Below are positions 57,559 through 64,000 of a DNA stretch of 64,000 nt, one piece after another. The stretch is taken from NCBI GenBank assembly GCA_035772785.1, contig JAOCPU010000001.1:744001-808000 (forward strand), in the 5' to 3' direction. A program made the translations under genes and the position numbers. The notes below the pieces were generated by a model. That model worked only from the letters and a program-made list of their open reading frames with translations, made no database searches and had not been told where the DNA came from. This stretch comes from Phlebiopsis flavidoalba (Eukaryota > Basidiomycota > Agaricomycetes > Polyporales > Phanerochaetaceae). Each line of letters starts with the position of its first letter. Position 1 is the first letter of the stretch.

Positions 57559-59429
57559 TCAACAGCACCAAGCCGCCCGGGGCGCCACCCTGAAGCGGAT
57601 CGCCATCGTGAGGGGAAAATCAAATGCCCTGCGAGGGGGGCTACACCCCGGGCGGCCAATCGACGCGTCAAACCTGCGCTGTGATCGGGAACTCCAATCG
57701 GCACCAGTTTCGTCGTCCTCGTCGTCCTCGGACAAGCAAAGGTTCGTCTTGCGAGCAGCATTCCTTCGGAATCCGACGCTGGCCCCAGCCGAGATCTTGA
57801 TCCATCGCCATCCCACCTCGGCACCCTCGCCCCTCGTCCTCGTCATCAGAGTCTCTTCGTCGTAGTTTGGATTGCCGCCAGTCGGCTCGCCTTTACCACT
57901 CATCGTCGCCGGGCCTCCATGCCCAAAAGTCCCCACACGTCGAGGGCACGGGTCGAGGGTCTCCGCACGGATTTGCTCCGTGCAGATGCAACCAGTATTC
58001 GGCACCATCGAAGACGAACCTGCCAACACACCCTGGGATGCCGAGGTGAGCAGGTCTCGGACCTGGGTGCCGTCACGGATGTCCCACATCTTCAGTGTTC
58101 ACATCTGAACGCTAGATGCAGGCACAACCTTTGGTAAATCGCATCCGTTCGTGTTGGAACAGCACCGTAATGGCGCCATTGTGAGCAGGCAAATGCGTTA
58201 TGTCGGAGCTCCGCCCGTCTATGTGCGGATCCCTTAACTCGCAGTGTTGACGTCAGCAGCGTCGGGAGACAAGGGAGGAGGAGGGATACAGGCCGAAAGT
58301 AGTCCCACAAGGGACGTGTGCCCGGTTGAGTACGGTGCTGGCACTCGCTCCGTGTTTCAAATTCCACACTCGGACCGTTCCATCCATCGGAAACCAGGAG
58401 CAGGCGACGGTACGGTGATATCGAAACGACGCGTAGACTACAAAAGAGGTTGATCAAAGAGGATATACAAATGAAGAGGCCTGCTACCTTTTGAGTGTGT
58501 CCAACTCAAAGCCAACTTGCAAGCCCCGTGAGACTTTATCCAGAATGCGGCACCGTGCAATCGTAGACTGCCGGATACCAGTGTGCGACCACGCGCAGCA
58601 GAGCACGTACAGCATGGTCATGACCCTCGAGGTGAAGCCGATGGTAGGGGTTGTCGTCAACCTCCTCCTACAATTTGGCTTTAATCTCGGATCACTGTAA
58701 TTAATGGAGCAAGCTTACCTCGGAGGGATCAACCTCAGACTCTTCAGTGCCGTAGCATTTATACTCCACGTCTCCTGGTCTCGGTAGTGACCAAACCCGC
58801 AGCGAATGGTCGCGGCTTCCTGTGACGATCAGCGGTCGCTTTGGCCATTTCTCCCGTGTCGTAATGCCGGCCTCGTTCTGGACATCGATCCACTCTGGCT
58901 TGACGATGGCCAGACATCGGACGGTGGAGGTGTGCCCGCCAAAGACGTGGGTGGCACTTGCTGTGGTGAGGTCCATATGCGGGAACTGTCCGGTCCGTGG
59001 AACCACTGACGGAGGGGTTTCTTGGCGCTGCCAACGCCCACACACCGCCTCGTGGGCCGTAAGCTGCGAACCAACTCCCTGTGAGCGGGTTGTACACATG
59101 AGGGATATGGTCGTCAGGACGCAGAGATGAACGCGCCGGTGTGAAAATGAGGATGGACGAGTGGGCTGAGCGGCCGTGGGGCGGCGAAGGGAGTGCTTGG
59201 CTCGGTCTCTCGCCATCGATTGCAGTGAGGTGGCGGGGATTGAAAAGAGAATCTTCGTACGGGTGCGGGAGGGGGAGTGATACGGGGATGGGCAGCTGCA
59301 GTCTCTCGGCGCGCGTAAATGCGCATCAGCAAACAGCGTTCGGAGGAGCCTCCAAACAAATCTTCGTCGCTTCAGCAGCTCTCGCCATAGAAAGGGTCGG
59401 AATCGACGATAGCGCGACATGCTTGACAC
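57559..59429 (-). CDS. CDC4: Cdc4/Fbw7-like F-box WD40 ubiquitin-ligase subunit (WD40 part)
   Basis: Substrate receptor of the SCF ubiquitin ligase that recognises phosphodegrons. WD40 repeats in order: DDHIPHVYNPLTG and GGVWALAAP-x-SVSGSTDRTV (58980-59130). HVFGGHTSTVRCLAIVKPEW, RPLIVTGSRDHSLRVWSLPR and YKCYGTEESEVDPSE follow (58720-58950), the long insertion after a repeat being typical of fungal Cdc4. NPYHRLHLEGHDHAVRA and RGRTLVSGS come next (about 58560-58650). MDGTVRVWNLKHG (about 58330-58375), AHNGAITVLFQHE (about 58150-58190) and LKMWDIRDGTQVRDLLT (58040-58095) complete the propeller, then DVWDF-like and an acidic tail SEDDEDDETGADW (about 57690-57730). I do not see the F-box; it should lie upstream of 59.3 kb. 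Both ends are uncertain. Confidence 0.85.
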
Positions 59430-62400
59430 GCGCGAAGCACGCGCTAGATCCCCAAAGAAAGGTAGCTCAAGACATGTGACACGAGTTCCAGGTAGGCAGC
59501 ATGAGTTCGGAAGTCGCGCGCGAAGAGTTGGGGGTCAAGTTAACTGAGTGTAAGGGGTTGCTCAATACAGTAAGGGATGAGGTGTCGCAAGAACATGCGA
59601 AGGACCTTAGTTGTGTTATTTTGCGTGTGGGAAAGCTAGAGAAATGCTACAGCAGAGATGGGTATTGCGAGGAGAGGGAGTCTATAGACAGGGTCGGGTT
59701 TGTAATGGCGACTTGCGGTTGTGGAGAAGAGTTGCCGGATAGGAGGTGCAGATGGGCCAGATGTTCTCTGTGGGGGGACGCGCCAACATGCGGGAAGGCA
59801 GAGGGTGATGGAAGGGCCGCAGAGGTCAAAGGGAGGAGAGCAAGTGGCTATTGGCGGGGGGAGGCGCAGGTTTTCGCTCTCTTGCGTGGGTGGCGCAATG
59901 AGATAGATCAGATTCGTCCGGAGTTGATGCGATGCCCTCAATAATTTTGTGTCGTTTGCTGTAGGAGTCGTTTCCTAGCGTGACGCGAGGGGGCTCGATG
60001 GCCTCCTTCAGATCGACCTCTTTCCCTGCTCGATGGCTAGTATCATTCCGTGTTCTAGTCCGCTTTCAAAAATCATGCGCCAACCTTTCCGACCGTACTC
60101 CCCCTCCCCAGCCCCCCCCCTACGCAACACAAAAAATACGATTCGTGCCTCAGTGTGTACATTTTCGTAGCGCGATCTCTCGATGGACGGGGATGCAGGT
60201 CGCGAAACGTGTCGCGTGCTGGCCCCAGGGAAAAACACTATGTGTGAAAAGCTTCCGAAGAGACATACGCGGGAAGGCTGGCGGTTCAACAAGGAGGGGG
60301 GTGGTGGTATGGCTTTGGGCAATCCTTGGGCGACGTCGGTAGGCTAGGAGTGGCGGGAAGAGTGTATTGGCGCGGCATATGTGGTCCGTCGTAGTAGTAG
60401 TTCGTGACTACACTGATGACCATGCACGGACTGTGGGTTAGCGCATATGGTCAGTGACCTTGGAGAGGCCCACGCACGTTGTGTGTGTTTGACCGATGGT
60501 TTGAGATAATCGACGTGGCTGTGGACTTCGGGGTTCATCCTCCAGATCAATATACGGTGAGAATGAGGAGAAGTGAAGGCGGGAAATGTTTGCGCCCGTG
60601 CGCGAAGGGTCCGATAGTGGTTCCGTTCGTAGCTGCGAGACAGACTGTGGGCAGGTGTACTTGGCCAAGTCACGCACAATTCCGCGTCGGAGTTTGATTT
60701 CCCGAGGACATGGCCACAACAGGCAGGTGCTGACTTGGAGTGACGATTTGTTATCTCCTACTAGATCCACCAGCGAAATACGCCAAGTCTCCTGGCCCCC
60801 TGCTGCGCCAGATGCTCTTGTATTCGCTGTAATTGACCCGCTTGGTATGTTGGATTTTGTGTGTCCCAAGAGATCACCGCGATGGTCCCAGCCGCGCCGC
60901 TGATGTGGCACTCCGACGTCCACTCAGATCACAGATCGCACATTGCTGCAGCTTTCGACCGATGCACGGCTGCCACACAACGTGCTCTGGCATATGGCAC
61001 AGATCCCCCCCCCCCCCTGCGGTCGATTCCTCCGCGCTGTGCCATACGATATCATGTCTGCGCTTTGTGCTGCACCGATAAAAAATAACGCGAACCCTCG
61101 GTACGTTTCTATCTAAAATGTTCTCGGACATCTGGACGAGTCCATACCTTCCATGCGCTCCCTCGCGAGATGTATGGCGGTGAGATCGCGCGTATCTGCG
61201 CCCGCTGGCGCCTCGCTGATTTGTTCGCATGAAAAAAGCACCACAGCTCGGCTGCAATTGGTGAGGTATTGTGTGCACTCGTTTGTGACTATTTAGACCG
61301 TTGGTAGGATCAACGGGTGGCCTTTGTGCGAACAGCAGCGGGGCTAGTCAATCACCTGGTCTCCTTGGGTGTGGCAAATTACCGCCTAAGCTCGGCAGGG
61401 GGGCCCAGTCACGCCGCGCTCGGGCGTGGCGGAGACGGTGCGTGGGTGTGATAATAGCGCCACACGTCGTGATGGGTCTCTACTTCTTGCACTCCAGTGC
61501 CAGTGGCACATGGACCGCCAGCGACTTCCCGCCTGGGATTTCGCTGTGGCAGCCATTGGCTGTAACAGGTACGAGAGGGCCTTCGTGGGTCCGATACTGT
61601 CCAACTAATCCGGCCTTCACAGGCTCAAAGCCACCGCTGTATCATGCAGTCGTGTACGCGGCCCTTCCGAATCGTGGTCCGGAGCACGAGCACGGATGCT
61701 TTCGGCAGCGGCAGAGTAGGTTTTAGAGCTTCTCGCATTGAAACATATGGCTGAGTTCATGCATACCCACAGCTATCAGCCTTATACCTCGTCCCCAGGG
61801 CTCAAAACAGGACGCAGCTCCCTATTACGCTCCCACGGGCTATTGCCACGTTGGGCACCTAATTTCCCCTCGCGTCAAGTTGCCTATAGTCTGCGAACGC
61901 CAGGCGTCATCGCAATTTTTTGGCACTGTGGTCTCAGGCCCAGACTTGTTGCTCCTTACCACCTTGCGGAGAGAAGCCTCGGAAGTCGCTCCACCGTGAC
62001 TCAAGCTCACCTAATCGGCCGTGACCGTCCAAGCTCGCCCAAATCGATCCAGGACGTAATCGAGCGACTGCACCGCCAAACTCTGCTGCCCCCAAGATTT
62101 GCGCCTCCCAACACGCATCGCACGCCCCAACACGTTTTTCTCGTTAACACGCCCCACCACCCAAAGAGCCTACCGCGCGCCACCGCGATCAATGAGCCGC
62201 AGCCGCCGCCAAGCACAATCGCCTCCACCGCTGATGCCCCAGCGCCACGCGCGCGAGCTCGCAACCCCTCCCAGCCCCGCACATACGCGACGCTCGCGCT
62301 TTATTATCGGGCCCGTCACGCGTCCCACGCGGTGGGAGGGGCCCGCCGCGGCACCGTAGGAAAAAAAAAACACGCCGTTTCGGGACCCCCCGTTCAGGCG

Positions 62401-63704
62401 CAGCGAGCCCTTCCGCTGCCGCGCTCGGGCGACGGAAATAGCAGGTTCTCGCGTTCAGCGGTGCGAGCGGGGCACTCTCTCTCCCCGCCTCCGACTGCGC
62501 AGCCATGGCTACGGCGCGGGCCCGCCGCCGCCGCCCCGCCGCCGTGCGCCCTGGGAGGGATTCGTCGTATGGGGCGCGGAAGAACGTCCGGGCGTGGTCG
62601 TCGCTGGGGCACGCACAATTACCCCCCGCATAAAAAGGCCACCATACGCTCGCGCATGCGCGTCGGAGAAACACACGAAGATTAGATAGAGCACTTCAGC
62701 TCGCGCGCCATCTCGATGCGCATCGAGATCCTTCCGCTGATCCTCGCGTCGCGCCGCCGCGCAAGACGCTCGTGGTGGCGGCGGCGACGTGCGGCGCGCC
62801 CGCACTCCGCGGGGCTCTGCGCGGGCGCGCGGCGTGATTAAATGCCTGTCGCCGGGACGCGTCGGCGCGCGCGCGCACGGGCAGAATCCGTCCGTTCTGT
62901 TGCTCGGCAGAACCGCATGTTTATTCAGCCCTGTAGGGTATATCGCCGAGGAAACCTGGGGGGTTGTATGCCTGCAGCCGCGGAAAGTACCCTTCGACAA
63001 TATGGAGTGCCCGCCAATGTGTGCAATACACTCGCCTTAAGTCGCACACGACGGACGAAGAGCCGCGGGCGGGAAAGCAGCTGCGGCGTCGTAGAATGGG
63101 GCGCGGTCGGGCATCGCTGCTTGGCCAACAGCAGATGGATGCAGATAAGATGGCGGCCGTCGCCCGCGCAGCGCGCGACGGGGCCCTCGCGGCTTCGCGG
63201 AATGGCCGCCCACAGCCTTTCGCGATGCGCGACGCGCGCAGACGGACGCGTGTTTGAAGACCGACGGGGAGTGACCGCCTCCATTTTGTTCTACGGCGTG
63301 GCGCCAGGACTTGCACCGCAGAAGGGCATCCATCTCCCATCCGTCGTCGGACGCGCATCTAAGCTTCAACGGATCCCTCCGCGACACCCTCCACGAGGGT
63401 CTATTTAACTGGCTTACGCAGGCTCGGTGCGTCCGCCGTGACAGATGCGGCATTTATCATGCTTATGCAGGCGGGTCTGGTCGCGGGGCCTGCGAACCGC
63501 AGAAAGGACCCCTGCGGTAATTTCCAACGGGCCTTGGTGTGTGTGTGCTGCCCCCACTGCCAATTCATTCAAATTTTTTTTAACTGAACGCATCTGTTTA
63601 ACAGAAGAAGACGTTGCGAGATCAGCTGTATCAGACGGCGTGGGGGTGTCGATGACGCGTGCTGGGGCCCGCCGCTGTAGCTCGTCTCCCAAGGGCAAAG
63701 TTCC
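59430..63704. other. No recognised gene; GC-rich in the last part
   Basis: Reading frames on both strands overlap and give no family I know. The F-box exon of CDC4 is expected near the left end but was not identified. A 13-C run lies at 61005-61017 and an A-run at about 62361-62370. From 62.1 to 63.4 kb GC content is high and stops are rare on both strands, so the 315-codon plus frame at 61738-62685 is not evidence of a gene. Confidence 0.4.
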
Positions 63705-63769
63705 TGACCCTCAGTCATATCCCTCGAGGGTCGTGACCCTCAGTCATGGAGGTCGTGACCCTCAGTAAT
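63705..63769 (+). repeat. Three short direct repeats TGACCCTCAGT[CA]AT
   Basis: Copies at 63705-63718, 63734-63747 and 63756-63769 (last one with an A for C). A CCCTCGAGGG palindrome lies between the first two at 63721-63730. More CGTGACC half-copies follow to about 63803. Could be a promoter element array or degenerate minisatellite. Confidence 0.75.
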
Positions 63770-64000
63770 ACTCATCGTGACCTCCGCTGAAAACCGTGAC
63801 CTGCGAAGCACCATTCCACTCAGCAAACCGCATAAGCACACCGAGCCCAGCGCACACATGACGGGGCGAGAAGGCGGCGCGAGCATATGGTGCCCGCGCC
63901 GCTTATCGCCCGCACGGCCAGTGCGTTGCAGCGAGCCCATTCGAAATCGACGTCAAAACGCGTAGCGTGGATTTGTTTCGCAACACCCGGGGGCCCTTCG
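63770..64000. other. Window edge, nothing recognised
   Basis: GC-rich sequence with no gene motif on either strand. Confidence 0.3.

Noticed and set aside
2084..59429. Treating every frameshifted gene as a pseudogene
   Set aside because: Active-site and family motifs are preserved on both sides of each shift and essential genes are affected equally, so sequence error is the better explanation.
61738..62685. 315-codon plus-strand frame
   Set aside because: Biased Arg/Pro/Ala composition in a GC-rich stretch, with competing frames on the other strand and no recognisable domain.
1..64000. CRISPR arrays, bacterial operons, rRNA genes, telomeric repeats
   Set aside because: None present: no regularly spaced identical repeats, no ribosome-binding-site gene strings, no rRNA segments, and no TTAGGG arrays.

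Overview
The window reads as nuclear DNA of a filamentous basidiomycete, most likely an Agaricomycete. Genes are split by many short introns (about 45-100 bp, GT...AG with CTAAC/CTGAC-like branch sites). Nearly every recognisable protein is a eukaryotic housekeeping protein, with fungal-specific families among them: Mrp51, Zn2Cys6 regulator, CE16 acetylesterase, Mif2, Apm4. There is no bacterial operon, CRISPR array, rRNA or convincing tRNA. Gene calls rest on conserved protein motifs read across several frames. Start and end coordinates are therefore approximate unless a start or stop codon is named.

Layout. 0.55-5.1 kb: an orphan ORF, a membrane-anchored aspartic protease (+) and a small single-pass membrane protein (-). 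6.1-7.2 kb: FAHD1-type acylpyruvase (+). 7.3-11.4 kb: SAPS-domain PP6/Sit4 phosphatase-associated protein (-). 11.9-13.6 kb: mitochondrial tRNA 2-thiouridylase (-), divergent from Mif2/CENP-C (+, 13.8-15.9 kb). 16.2-20.0 kb: three tandem copies of an unrecognised gene family (-). 20.3-23.0 kb: large disordered protein with LKD[RK]IA motifs (-). 23.4-25.6 kb: Trf4/Cid14 poly(A) polymerase (-). 25.9-26.5 kb: ABM-like small protein (-). 26.8-28.7 kb: AP-2 mu (-). 29.6-31.1 kb: CE16 esterase (+). 31.1-37.2 kb: gene-poor island with a candidate MITE. 37.2-39.0 kb: Zn2Cys6 transcription factor (+). 39.7-43.3 kb: UPF1 (-). 44.1-45.3 kb: Mrp51 (-). 46.6-48.5 kb: nucleotide-sugar transporter (+). 48.9-49.8 kb: dephospho-CoA kinase (+). 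50.0-51.6 kb: Scd6/Lsm14 (-). 51.8-53.7 kb: PGS1 (+). 54.0-55.0 kb: D-aminoacyl-tRNA deacylase (-). 55.3-56.1 kb: PPIL1-type cyclophilin (+). 57.6-59.4 kb: Cdc4-like WD40 protein (-). 59.4-64.0 kb: no recognisable gene.

Functional threads. Three genes act in RNA turnover (TRF4, UPF1, SCD6). Several act in mitochondria (MTU1, MRP51, PGS1, probably FAHD1). Others serve chromosome and cell-cycle control (MIF2, SAPS protein, CDC4) and trafficking or glycosylation (APM4, nucleotide-sugar transporter). They are not a pathway cluster; the order looks like an ordinary fungal chromosome arm.

A property of the whole window matters for any reader. Almost every conserved gene is interrupted by one- or two-base frameshifts, while the protein sequence on either side is well conserved, including essential genes such as UPF1, MIF2 and PGS1. 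This looks like residual indel error in the sequence rather than real pseudogenes. I found no convincing new biological system. The most open biology is the three-copy family at 16.2-20.0 kb.
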